Positions 20,392-28,888 of a stretch of 64,000 nt of DNA are shown here, piece after piece (position 1 is the first letter of the stretch; each line of letters begins with the position of its first letter). Below the pieces are notes generated by a model that was not told the DNA's origin, made no database searches, and was given only the letters and a program-made list of their open reading frames with translations. The translations under genes were made by a program, and so were the position numbers. This DNA comes from Paramesorhizobium salinisoli (GTDB lineage: Bacteria; Pseudomonadota; Alphaproteobacteria; Rhizobiales; Rhizobiaceae), in NCBI RefSeq assembly GCF_003335045.1, contig NZ_QOZG01000005.1, positions 310,001-374,000 of the forward strand. Reading direction: 5' to 3'.

Positions 20392-21471
20392 ATGAACCGC
20401 AGAGCCGAGCAATTACTCCGATGGTATGATGACCACCACCGCCTTTTTCCGTGGCGGGTAACGCCATCGGAGCGTGCACAGGGCGTTCTCGCGGATCCGT
20501 ACCGCGTATGGCTCTCGGAGATCATGCTGCAGCAAACCACGGTCGAGGCGGTGAAACCCTTTTTCCAGGCGTTCGTCACGCGATGGCCGACTGTCGGCGC
20601 GCTGGCTGGGGCAACGGATGATGATGTGATGCGGGCGTGGGCTGGCCTCGGCTATTATTCGCGAGCGCGAAATCTGAAGAAATGCGCTGAAATCGTCGCG
20701 AACGAACTGAACGGCGTGTTTCCATCGACAATCGCGGGGCTGAAGGCGCTGCCCGGCATCGGCGACTATACGGCAGCGGCAATCGCGGCGATCGCCTTCG
20801 ACCAGCCAGCCGCCGTTGTCGATGGCAATATCGAGCGCGTCATTACAAGGCTTTTCGCCATATCCACGCCCTTGCCGGCGGCAAAATCCGAGATCCGCGC
20901 CAAGGTGCAGACGATCACCCCCAGTGATCGTTCCGGTGATTTTGCGCAGGCGATGATGGATCTCGGCGCGATGATATGCACGCCCAGACGGCCTGCCTGC
21001 GTGCTTTGCCCGGTCAATGACGACTGCAGGGTTCTCACGGAAGGCGATCCGGAGCTTTTCCCGGTAAAGGCGCCGAAGAAAGACAGGCCGGTGCGGTTCG
21101 GCGCAGCCTTCATCGCCATATCGCGGAACGGTTCGGTTTTCCTGCGCAAGCGCCCCGCTTCGGGGCTGCTCGGCGGCATGGCCGAAGTACCGTGCACGAA
21201 CTGGACGGCACGCATTGACGGCGAAACATCGGCCGATGCCGCCCCCTTCCCCGCGCGGTGGAGGGCTTGCGGCAGCATCGTCCATGTCTTCACCCATTTC
21301 GAACTGCGGCTTTCGGTCTATCGGGCAGACAATGTGGCTGAGGCGGCAGCGGCCGACGGCTGGTGGGCCTCCCCCGGGGATTTGCCCGGTGAAGCCTTGC
21401 CCACAGTCATGAAAAAGGCGATAGCGGCGGCCATACCGGACGCATTTACACCGAAGAGGCACAGCGCATGA
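20392..21471 (+). CDS. mutY: A/G-specific adenine DNA glycosylase
   Basis: About 359 residues. The helix-hairpin-helix glycosylase domain shows LSEIMLQQTTVEAVKPFF (with catalytic Glu) and LPGIGDYTAAAIAAIAF with VVDGNIERVITR carrying the catalytic Asp. The 4Fe-4S cysteines are in ICTPRRPACVLCPVNDDC. A C-terminal NUDIX-like 8-oxoG sensor domain follows (FLRKRPASGLLGGMAEVP). It removes A opposite 8-oxoG. ATG at 20392 follows an in-frame TTG. It overlaps the next HAD gene by ATGA and is divergent from the GT25 gene. Confidence 0.96.
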   Translation: MNRRAEQLLRWYDDHHRLFPWRVTPSERAQGVLADPYRVWLSEIMLQQTTVEAVKPFFQAFVTRWPTVGALAGATDDDVMRAWAGLGYYSRARNLKKCAEIVANELNGVFPSTIAGLKALPGIGDYTAAAIAAIAFDQPAAVVDGNIERVITRLFAISTPLPAAKSEIRAKVQTITPSDRSGDFAQAMMDLGAMICTPRRPACVLCPVNDDCRVLTEGDPELFPVKAPKKDRPVRFGAAFIAISRNGSVFLRKRPASGLLGGMAEVPCTNWTARIDGETSADAAPFPARWRACGSIVHVFTHFELRLSVYRADNVAEAAAADGWWASPGDLPGEALPTVMKKAIAAAIPDAFTPKRHSA

Positions 21472-22097
21472 GCCAACCCGCAAAACATCCCGTCAAACAC
21501 ATCGTCTTCGATATCGGCAAGGTGCTGATCCATTATGATCCGCATCTGGGGTATCAGGACCTCATCCCGGATGAAAACGAGCGGCGCTGGTTCTTCGAGA
21601 ATGTCTGCACGCATGAGTGGAACGTCGAGCAGGATCGCGGCCGGACCTGGCCCGAAGCCGAAGCGCTGCTGATCGAATCCCATCCTGATCGCGCCGAACA
21701 CATCCGCGCCTTCCGCAAAAGCTGGCACAAGATGGTGCCCTATGCTTATGACGGCACCGTCGAGATCCTGCGTCGGCTGATCGGGGACGGTCATGACGTG
21801 ACGATGCTGACCAATTTCGCTTCGGATACCCTGCGCGAGGCGCAAGTGCGTTATCCGTTCCTCCGGGACAGCCGCGGCGTGACCGTATCGGGCGATATCG
21901 GGCTGCTCAAGCCCGACAAGGCGATCTACGAATATCACGTCAGGGCGTTCGATCTCGAACCATCGGCAACCCTGTTCATCGACGATACGCTCGCCAATGT
22001 CGAAGGTGCCGTGGCCGCCGGCTGGCAGGCTGTGCAATTCATCGATCCGGAGCAATTGAAAACCGATCTTCGGCAGGCAGGGATCGAGATATCATAG
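21468..22097 (+). CDS. HAD-superfamily hydrolase, subfamily IA
   Basis: 209 residues. Motif I is FDIGKVLIHYDPH, where the second Asp of the usual DxD is Gly-Lys-substituted (FDxGxVL type, as in YihX-like phosphatases). Motif II MLTNFASD and the motif III/IV region GDIGLLKPDKAIYE...LFIDDTLANV are intact. It is probably a phosphatase of sugar phosphates or a nucleotide by-product. The start overlaps the mutY stop, so it is co-transcribed. The substrate is unknown. Confidence 0.85.
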   Translation: MSQPAKHPVKHIVFDIGKVLIHYDPHLGYQDLIPDENERRWFFENVCTHEWNVEQDRGRTWPEAEALLIESHPDRAEHIRAFRKSWHKMVPYAYDGTVEILRRLIGDGHDVTMLTNFASDTLREAQVRYPFLRDSRGVTVSGDIGLLKPDKAIYEYHVRAFDLEPSATLFIDDTLANVEGAVAAGWQAVQFIDPEQLKTDLRQAGIEIS

Positions 22098-22127
22098 CTC
22101 ACGCCGAACGGCCTCTCCCAAAAGCAC

Positions 22128-22160
22128 CGAAGCGCTTGAGGACGGGCCTCAAGCGCTTCG
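22128..22160. terminator. 14-bp perfect inverted repeat between convergent HAD and ccrM
   Basis: CGAAGCGCTTGAGG at 22128-22141 pairs perfectly with CCTCAAGCGCTTCG at 22147-22160 around loop ACGGG. It sits between the two convergent stops. A U run is absent on both sides, so it could be a bidirectional transcription barrier or a small repeat element. Confidence 0.55.
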
Positions 22161-22226
22161 GGATCAGACTATAACTGGAGGTCTCGTCCGATTGGTATCA
22201 GAGCATCGCTCTGAACTTTGTTGATA

Positions 22227-23396
<1,170 letters not shown>

Positions 23397-23415
23397 TTAT
23401 GGTTACCGGACAGGG

Positions 23416-23430
23416 TAAATATGGGGTTAA
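23416..23430 (-). promoter_or_regulatory. CtrA-like site upstream of ccrM
   Basis: On the minus strand the sequence reads TTAA-N7-TTTACC, against the CtrA consensus TTAA-N7-TTAA(C), one mismatch in the second half. It lies 56-70 bp upstream of the ccrM start, fitting a promoter-proximal activator site. CtrA control of ccrM is established in Caulobacter and reported in Brucella. Its occupancy here is inference. Confidence 0.5.
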
Positions 23431-23480
23431 GCCACAAGTGGATTGTTGGCGGATTGCTGCTCGCAGCCATAAAACTTTGA

Positions 23481-23560
23481 CGCTTGGGCTATAAAGGTGT
23501 AGCCCAAGCGCCATGTCCCCCGGTCGAAAGCCCGGGGGCACTCGTTTCTATCTCCTTTTT
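23481..23560 (+). ncRNA. Candidate two-hairpin small RNA divergent from ccrM
   Basis: An 11-bp perfect stem (23481-23491 with 23500-23510, CGCTTGGGCTA/TAGCCCAAGCG, 8-nt loop) is followed after 6 nt by a second stem, CCCCCGG/CCGGGGG (23517-23523 with 23532-23538). A pyrimidine-rich run ending in TTTTTT (to 23561) comes next. A -10-like CATAAA lies just upstream near 23468, with GTTGGC about 17 bp before it. The roughly 80-nt layout resembles the alphaproteobacterial suhB/alpha-r8 (MmgR-like) sRNA family; that match is from memory. It could instead be the 5' leader of the HAD gene at 23583. Confidence 0.5.
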
Positions 23561-23582
23561 TGCAATGACAGGATTGCAGACC

Positions 23583-24272
23583 ATGACGGCACCCCAGCTC
23601 ATCATCTTCGACTGCGACGGCGTTCTGGTCGATTCGGAAATCATCGCGGCGCGGGTCGAGTCTGAACTCCTGACCGACGCCGGCTATCCGATCGAACCTG
23701 ATGAAATCGCCGAGCGGTTTTCCGGCCTGACCTGGCCCAATATATTGATGATGGTGGAACGCGAAGCCGGAATTCCGATTTCAGCGTCGCTGATCGAGAA
23801 ATCCGACCGGATTCTTGACGAAAGACTGGCGAACGAAGTCCTCGCCATCGACGGTATCGCGCAGGCAGTCGCCAAGCTGCATTATCCCAAGTGCATCTGC
23901 TCGAATTCATCGAACAAGAGACTGAAGCTGATGCTTACCCGCACCGGGCTCTACGATCTCTTCGCGCCCGATATCTTCGCCGCTGGAGAGGTCGGGACCA
24001 AGAAGGGCAAGCCCGCGCCCGATGTGTTCCTCCATGCGGCGGAAAAATTCGGTGTCGATCCAAGGGACGTCATCGTGATCGAAGATTCGGTCCATGGCAT
24101 CCATGGCGCGCGCGCGGCGGGAATGCGCGTCATCGGCTTCACCGGCGGAGCGCATAGCTATCCCGGACACGCGGACCGGCTGATGGATGCGGGCGCGGAA
24201 ACGGTCATCAGCCGCCACCAGGATTTGCCCGCCGTCATCGAGGCGATGTCGGTCTGGTCCGAAGCGATTTAA
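23583..24272 (+). CDS. HAD hydrolase, beta-phosphoglucomutase/phosphatase-like
   Basis: About 229 residues from ATG at 23583 (AGGA upstream). An earlier ATG at 23565 has no ribosome site and sits in the terminator-like run. Motif I is IFDCDGVLVDSE with both Asp. CSNSSNKRLKLM gives motif II, KKGKPAPDVFLHAAEKFGV the motif III Lys, and VIEDSVHGIHGARAAGM motif IV. A helical cap lies between motifs I and II. It is probably a small-molecule sugar-phosphate phosphatase (YieH-like). It could be read from the promoter of the RNA candidate. Confidence 0.87.
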   Translation: MTAPQLIIFDCDGVLVDSEIIAARVESELLTDAGYPIEPDEIAERFSGLTWPNILMMVEREAGIPISASLIEKSDRILDERLANEVLAIDGIAQAVAKLHYPKCICSNSSNKRLKLMLTRTGLYDLFAPDIFAAGEVGTKKGKPAPDVFLHAAEKFGVDPRDVIVIEDSVHGIHGARAAGMRVIGFTGGAHSYPGHADRLMDAGAETVISRHQDLPAVIEAMSVWSEAI

Positions 24273-24317
24273 CGCCTCACGTCGCTATTGCACGTTTGAT
24301 GCAACGGAATGAACCCT

Positions 24318-24374
24318 CGGGGGAGATCCCCCGGGAATTCTACCGTCGTCGGGAAGCGAGAATGTTGCTTCCCG
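24318..24374 (+). terminator. Two consecutive hairpins after the HAD gene
   Basis: CGGGGGAGATCCCCCG (24318-24333) is a tight GC hairpin 45 bp past the HAD stop. CGGGAAGC/GCTTCCCG (24350-24357 with 24367-24374) follows. Neither has a U run. A third weak hairpin, CTGCC/GGCAG at 24458-24475, is followed by CCTTTTCC. Together they fill the 192-bp gap and may be terminators or parts of an untranslated RNA. Confidence 0.35.
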
Positions 24375-24464
24375 TGCCGCGCGGAATTGAGAAAAGCTTC
24401 TGGCAGGACGAGGCGAGACCAGATCAGGGCAATAAACGGCCTGCCCTGTCATACGGCCTGCCTG

Positions 24465-24647
24465 TCAAGCGGCAGACCTTTTCCTGCCTTTCGGCGGGGC
24501 GTTGAGCATCGAGAGTGTTTCCTCGGCCTCCTCAAGCGAAAGGCCGATCATCAGCTTGGTGCCCATAATAACCGGGATGCCCGTGACCGAATCAAAGATG
24601 GCCCAGGTGTCGGTCGGTTCGAAAATGCGTTCGTATCGTGGTTTCAT
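24465..24647 (-). CDS. Small hypothetical protein, 60 residues
   Basis: The sequence is protein-like: it has a coherent core, FEPTDTWAIFDSVTGIPVIMG, then a helix with LSLEEAEETLSML, and a basic tail. It has no signal or membrane segment. I do not recognise a named family. There is no clear Shine-Dalgarno before ATG at 24647. It lies downstream of the CSS-EAL gene on the same strand with an 82-bp gap, so they may share a transcript. Confidence 0.65.
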   Translation of the reverse strand: MKPRYERIFEPTDTWAIFDSVTGIPVIMGTKLMIGLSLEEAEETLSMLNAPPKGRKRSAA

Positions 24648-24729
24648 GGCAGGGACACTAACGCGAGCCGGTTGATATTCTCCTGAGGTGAGCAGCTATT
24701 TTTGAATCAACTTTTATCTAATCGAAATT

Positions 24730-26370
24730 TCAATCCGTGTTGGACCTATGCCGGTGATGCAGGCCTTTTCTAGGGCCCCTCTTGCTGCTGACGATCCCGT
24801 CCTGCTGCTCCAGCAGCTTGATAAGCTTAGCAGCGGGAACAGGTTTTCCATAATACCAGCCCTGCCCCATGACGGGTACAGGAAGATTGCGAAAATATTC
24901 GGCTTGCGCTTCGGTCTCGATGCCTTCCACGACGATGTCTAGATTGTGCTTGATCGCCACGTCGATGATCTGCGGCACGATGCTCACCGTCACGGCGTCC
25001 GTTCCCACCGTGCGGGTGAAGGCACGGTCCATTTTCAGGACATTGACATTCAGTTGACCGAGATAGGCAAGGCTCGAATAGCCGGTGCCGAAATCATCGA
25101 TATAGACCACATGTCCGCGTGCCCGCAGCCGGGCGATGCCTTCGATGGCTGCGGTGGAATCGGCTGTGGAACGTTCGGTCAGTTCGATCCCGATCTGGTG
25201 TGGGGTCAGTCCGGCATGGTGCAGGCCGTCTTCGAGCGCTGCAAAGAATTTCGGATCGCTCAGATCGGCGGCGACTATATTGATGGTTATGCGGAAGCCT
25301 TCATGCAGGCGAAGCGTTTCGGCCATTTCGTCGATCATTCGATCAAACACATAACGGCTGATCCGGCCGGCCATCCCCTTTTGCTCAGCGATAGCGGTGA
25401 AGACGTCGGGCGGCACGAAATCACCATTGCTTTGCCAGCGGACCAGCGCTTCCGCGCCGACAATCTTCCCGTCGCGCACATTGACCACCGGCTGATAGAG
25501 TAAGGTCACTTCCTGCCGGTTAAGCGCTCTGGAAAGCCGGGCCATCAGCGATTGATCGCGACGGTTGAAATTTATCCAGCCCAATGCCCCGAGCGCGCCA
25601 AGCGCGCCGCCGAGCAGCATGACCGCATCCACGAAGCCATGGTTCGACGCGTCGAGATCGCTCAGGCTGGCCCAGACGGATATGCACATGCCCGAGGCCG
25701 TGGAACAGCTATCGCGGCGAAGAACGCCGGCTCCATGGCTCCAGATCACCCCTTCGGCCGGTGCCGGGGCGCTGGTTTCCATGTCGCCGAACATCTTGAC
25801 GATTTGTCCCTTTTCAACATCACCGTAATAGACGGCAAAATGGTAGGGCGGGTCTTTCCACGTATCGAGCGCCCGGGGATCGATGACCACATCGGCATTT
25901 CCGCGACCTATGATGGTCGCCGTGGAGTTGGAGACCGCCAACGGCGTATCGGGGAAGATCTGCGTTCCATCAGGCAGTTCGACATAGGGCACGCTCGGCA
26001 TTGGCACGTGACCGCTGGGAACGCCCAACAAGGTGGAACACAAAAGAGCGCCATCCTTGACACGCCCTATGTCCTTGAGGTTGCGCGAACCAAAGAGCAT
26101 GTTGCGCAAAAACTCGATTTCAGCAGGCGTGCAATAGGGCGGAGGCGCAGCATTGGTGTCGTCAAGCGCCTTGTTCGTCTCTTCGATGACAGCGGTGGCA
26201 TGTCCCAGCAACTGGTCTGAATAACTCGCCAGCGCCTCGCGGTCGGCAGTTAACCATATCCGGTTTCCCAGCGCGTAGCCGAGCCATCCCCCGACCAATG
26301 TTAAAATTGCCATCAGCAAAACAAGGGGGATGGACCGAAAGATAGGGCGCAAACGATCGTTCACGGGCAT
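24730..26370 (-). CDS. bpdB: Membrane c-di-GMP phosphodiesterase, CSS-motif and EAL domains
   Basis: 546 residues. A first membrane segment lies at about residues 12-32. A periplasmic CSS-type sensor region follows, with cysteines in GALLCSTLLG and RRDSCSTASGMCISVW, then a second membrane segment at about 240-262 and a C-terminal EAL domain. The catalytic set looks complete: GAEALVRW, the Asn in TINIVAAD, ELTERS, IDDFGTGYSS, LKMDRAF, EGIETEA. It should hydrolyse c-di-GMP under periplasmic redox or thiol input. The gene symbol is by recalled synteny with Brucella (five genes from bpdA) and is tentative. Confidence 0.88.
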   Translation of the reverse strand: MPVNDRLRPIFRSIPLVLLMAILTLVGGWLGYALGNRIWLTADREALASYSDQLLGHATAVIEETNKALDDTNAAPPPYCTPAEIEFLRNMLFGSRNLKDIGRVKDGALLCSTLLGVPSGHVPMPSVPYVELPDGTQIFPDTPLAVSNSTATIIGRGNADVVIDPRALDTWKDPPYHFAVYYGDVEKGQIVKMFGDMETSAPAPAEGVIWSHGAGVLRRDSCSTASGMCISVWASLSDLDASNHGFVDAVMLLGGALGALGALGWINFNRRDQSLMARLSRALNRQEVTLLYQPVVNVRDGKIVGAEALVRWQSNGDFVPPDVFTAIAEQKGMAGRISRYVFDRMIDEMAETLRLHEGFRITINIVAADLSDPKFFAALEDGLHHAGLTPHQIGIELTERSTADSTAAIEGIARLRARGHVVYIDDFGTGYSSLAYLGQLNVNVLKMDRAFTRTVGTDAVTVSIVPQIIDVAIKHNLDIVVEGIETEAQAEYFRNLPVPVMGQGWYYGKPVPAAKLIKLLEQQDGIVSSKRGPRKGLHHRHRSNTD

Positions 26371-26493
26371 TCCTGTGCGTCACGCAGTCAAAACTTCGCA
26401 GCCATACCCATAAAGCCTGCAGCCCTACCCATCCCGAGAGAGAGTAAAACCGCATTATAGTTAAATTTTTGTATTGGTGGTGCGAATATCCAG

Positions 26494-26530
26494 CGCGCCG
26501 CTCACTTATATACGTTAGATGAGCGGCGCG
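26494..26530. terminator. 11-bp perfect inverted repeat downstream of lipoprotein gene
   Basis: CGCGCCGCTCA (26494-26504) pairs with TGAGCGGCGCG (26520-26530) around a 15-nt A+T-rich loop. It lies 87 bp past the lipoprotein stop (26617, minus) in the 246-bp gap before the CSS-EAL start. No U run. Nothing else is recognised in 26371-26616. Confidence 0.4.
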
Positions 26531-26616
26531 ACCATGAAAAACAAACTATCTCAAGGGAAGGCTTCGACCAGGGGCGCGTTACTTCATTCGCCCCAGGTGT
26601 TTTCACTGAAGTTATC

Positions 26617-27192
26617 TTACTTGGTATTATAGGGCCCTTCGTCATAACCGACGAAGACTTGAATGTCTTTTTGCGCTGGCGTCGGGAAGCTGATCGCCCG
26701 GTCATTGAAGACGAACTGCGTCGCGCTGGAGGGGTTGGAAACGCTGACCTGATGTTTGTGCAGCTTTGAATAGAGCACGGCATCGCCCTGCTGGACCACG
26801 ACGCGGATAGGCATGGTGATCGTACCTGCCTTGAACTGCGGCCCCGGAACGATCTTGCCTGCCGCGGCCACATCCATCGTGGTGGTGCCCGGCGCATATT
26901 GACAGGCGCGCGTCACATCGGTGATGGCTGCCTGGTAGATAATGCGCGCATTATCCTTCTCGCCGCCCTTCTCGTAGGTGTTGAAGAAGGCCGTTCCCTC
27001 GCGCAGCGTGATATTGGGGCAGTAGGCAGTCAGTTCGGATTCCTTGACCTTCTGTTCACCTGACGTGGAAGGCAAACCACTCCCGGCGGTCCCCGATCCG
27101 TCACCCTTCGTCGTGCAGCCGGCGGCCGTCAAAACCAGCGCCATCGCAAAAACTTGATGAAATGCGGAACGATTGTATGATGTTTTACCCAT
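26617..27192 (-). CDS. Putative lipoprotein of unknown function
   Basis: 191 residues. A signal sequence ends in a lipobox, LTAAGC (Cys near residue 26). A Gly/Ser-rich linker follows, then a domain with YCPNITLREGTAFFNTYEKG, ACQYAPGTTTMDVAAAG and MPIRVVVQQGDAVLYS, which reads as beta-rich. I recall similar proteins annotated only as hypothetical lipoproteins in Brucellaceae. ATG at 27192. It stands alone, divergent from thrC. Confidence 0.8.
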   Translation of the reverse strand: MGKTSYNRSAFHQVFAMALVLTAAGCTTKGDGSGTAGSGLPSTSGEQKVKESELTAYCPNITLREGTAFFNTYEKGGEKDNARIIYQAAITDVTRACQYAPGTTTMDVAAAGKIVPGPQFKAGTITMPIRVVVQQGDAVLYSKLHKHQVSVSNPSSATQFVFNDRAISFPTPAQKDIQVFVGYDEGPYNTK

Positions 27193-27365
27193 GAACCGGA
27201 CTTCCCTGCACTAATGAACCTGTTCTATACCAACGTCCGTGGACCAATGCCACGGGGATCGCGCGATGACGTTTTCCCGTTTTTTAGCTGATAGGGCAAC
27301 CCCACCCCTGAAGCTGTGCCGAAAACAAAGCGACAACGGGAACTGCTATACAAGGCCAGGATGAC

Positions 27366-28781
27366 ATGAAATATGTGAGTACCCGCGGCGAAGCGCCGGT
27401 TCTGGGATTTTGCGATGCGCTCCTGGCCGGACTGGCCCGTGACGGCGGCCTTTATCTCCCGCAGGAATTTCCGACGCTTTCGCCTGACGAGATCCGCGCG
27501 ATGCGTGGAAAATCCTATGCCGACATCGCCATCCGCGTGCTGACGCCGTTTACCGGCGGCGAAATTCCGCAGGCCGATTTCGAGCGCATGGTTCGTGAGG
27601 CCTATGCCACCTTCCACCACGCGGCCGTCTGCCCGCTGGTGCAGACCGGTGCGAATGAATTCGTCCTGGAGCTCTTCCACGGACCGACGCTCGCCTTCAA
27701 GGATGTGGCGATGCAGTTGCTGGCGCGGCTGATGGACTACACGCTTGCCAAACGCGGTGAGCGGGCCACCATCGTCGGCGCGACGTCCGGCGATACCGGT
27801 GGCGCGGCCATCGAGGCTTTCGCCAACCGCGACCGGACAGACATCTTCATCCTTTTCCCCCATGGGCGCGTCTCCCCTGTCCAGCAGCGGCAGATGACAA
27901 GTTCCACCGCGCCGAATGTCCACGCCCTCTCGGTAGAGGGAAACTTTGACGATTGTCAGGCGCTCGTCAAAGGCATGTTCAACGATCTGCGCTTCCGCGA
28001 CGCGCTGTCGCTTTCCGGCGTCAATTCGATCAACTGGGCACGCATCATGCCGCAGGTGGTCTATTATTTCACGGCAGCGCTTTCCCTCGGCGCTCCCGAT
28101 CGCCCGGTTTCCTTTACAGTGCCCACAGGCAATTTCGGTGACATCTTCGCCGGTTACGTCGCCAAGCGCATGGGCCTGCCGATCGACCGGCTGATCGCTG
28201 CGACCAACGACAACGATATTCTCTACCGCACTTTGCAGTCCGGCGCATACGAGACGCGGGGCGTGGTCCAGACCACCTCGCCGTCGATGGATATCCAGGT
28301 TTCCTCGAATTTCGAGCGGCTGCTGTTCGAGGCGCATGGCCGCGATGGGGCTGCGGTCCGAAGGCTGATGGACGGGCTCAAGCAGTCCGGCGGCTTCGCC
28401 ATCGCGGACACGCCGCTCAAGCGGATTCGCGGCGAGTTCGACGCCGGGCGCTCCACGATGGCGGAAACGGCGGAGACCATCCGCTCGGTGCTTGAAACCG
28501 ATGGCTATCTCCTCGATCCACACTCGGCCATCGGCGTCAAGGTTGCGCGCGATATCGACAAAGCACGGGCAGATGGAGTACCGATGGTGATCCTTGCGAC
28601 TGCTCATCCGGCTAAATTCCCCGATGCGGTCGCTCAGGCCAGCGGCATGGCGCCTGAGCTGCCGGGCCGGTTTGGAGATCTTATGGAAAGAAAAGAAAAA
28701 TTTACCGTGCTTCCCAACGATCTAAAAATCGTGGAAGATCACATAAGCCGCAATTCAAGAGCCTACTGCATAACTCCTTAA
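27366..28781 (+). CDS. thrC: Threonine synthase
   Basis: 471 residues, the long bacterial/fungal ThrC type. It converts O-phosphohomoserine to threonine with PLP. N-terminal YVSTRGEAPVLGFCDALLAG; the PLP lysine is in GPTLAFKDVAMQLL; phosphate-binding TSGDTGGAAIEAF and VPTGNFGDIFAGY follow. SD AGGA precedes ATG at 27366. thrB, the preceding pathway step, is 9 kb away in the cox-linked group. A large hairpin lies between thrC and the M16 gene. Confidence 0.96.
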   Translation: MKYVSTRGEAPVLGFCDALLAGLARDGGLYLPQEFPTLSPDEIRAMRGKSYADIAIRVLTPFTGGEIPQADFERMVREAYATFHHAAVCPLVQTGANEFVLELFHGPTLAFKDVAMQLLARLMDYTLAKRGERATIVGATSGDTGGAAIEAFANRDRTDIFILFPHGRVSPVQQRQMTSSTAPNVHALSVEGNFDDCQALVKGMFNDLRFRDALSLSGVNSINWARIMPQVVYYFTAALSLGAPDRPVSFTVPTGNFGDIFAGYVAKRMGLPIDRLIAATNDNDILYRTLQSGAYETRGVVQTTSPSMDIQVSSNFERLLFEAHGRDGAAVRRLMDGLKQSGGFAIADTPLKRIRGEFDAGRSTMAETAETIRSVLETDGYLLDPHSAIGVKVARDIDKARADGVPMVILATAHPAKFPDAVAQASGMAPELPGRFGDLMERKEKFTVLPNDLKIVEDHISRNSRAYCITP

Positions 28782-28822
28782 ATCGGAATCAATTTAAGGA
28801 TAAACTATGCAGCATTTCAAAG

Positions 28823-28870
28823 CGTTAGAGCGTCCTTTGCGCGTCCAATTGGGCGCGCGGCTCTCTAACG
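28823..28870 (+). repeat. Branched inverted repeat between thrC and M16 peptidase
   Basis: Outer stem CGTTAGAG/CTCTAACG (28823-28830 with 28863-28870) encloses an inner stem GCGCGTCC/GGGCGCGC (28839-28846 with 28851-28858, one G-U) with loop AATT. It ends 18 bp before the M16 start and may attenuate transcription or modulate translation of that gene. Confidence 0.55.
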
Positions 28871-28888
28871 GGAGGGAGTTAATCAGTA

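Noticed and set aside
27225-28607. 460-codon open frame antisense to thrC
   Set aside because: ThrC on the plus strand is complete with all PLP motifs; this is a shadow.
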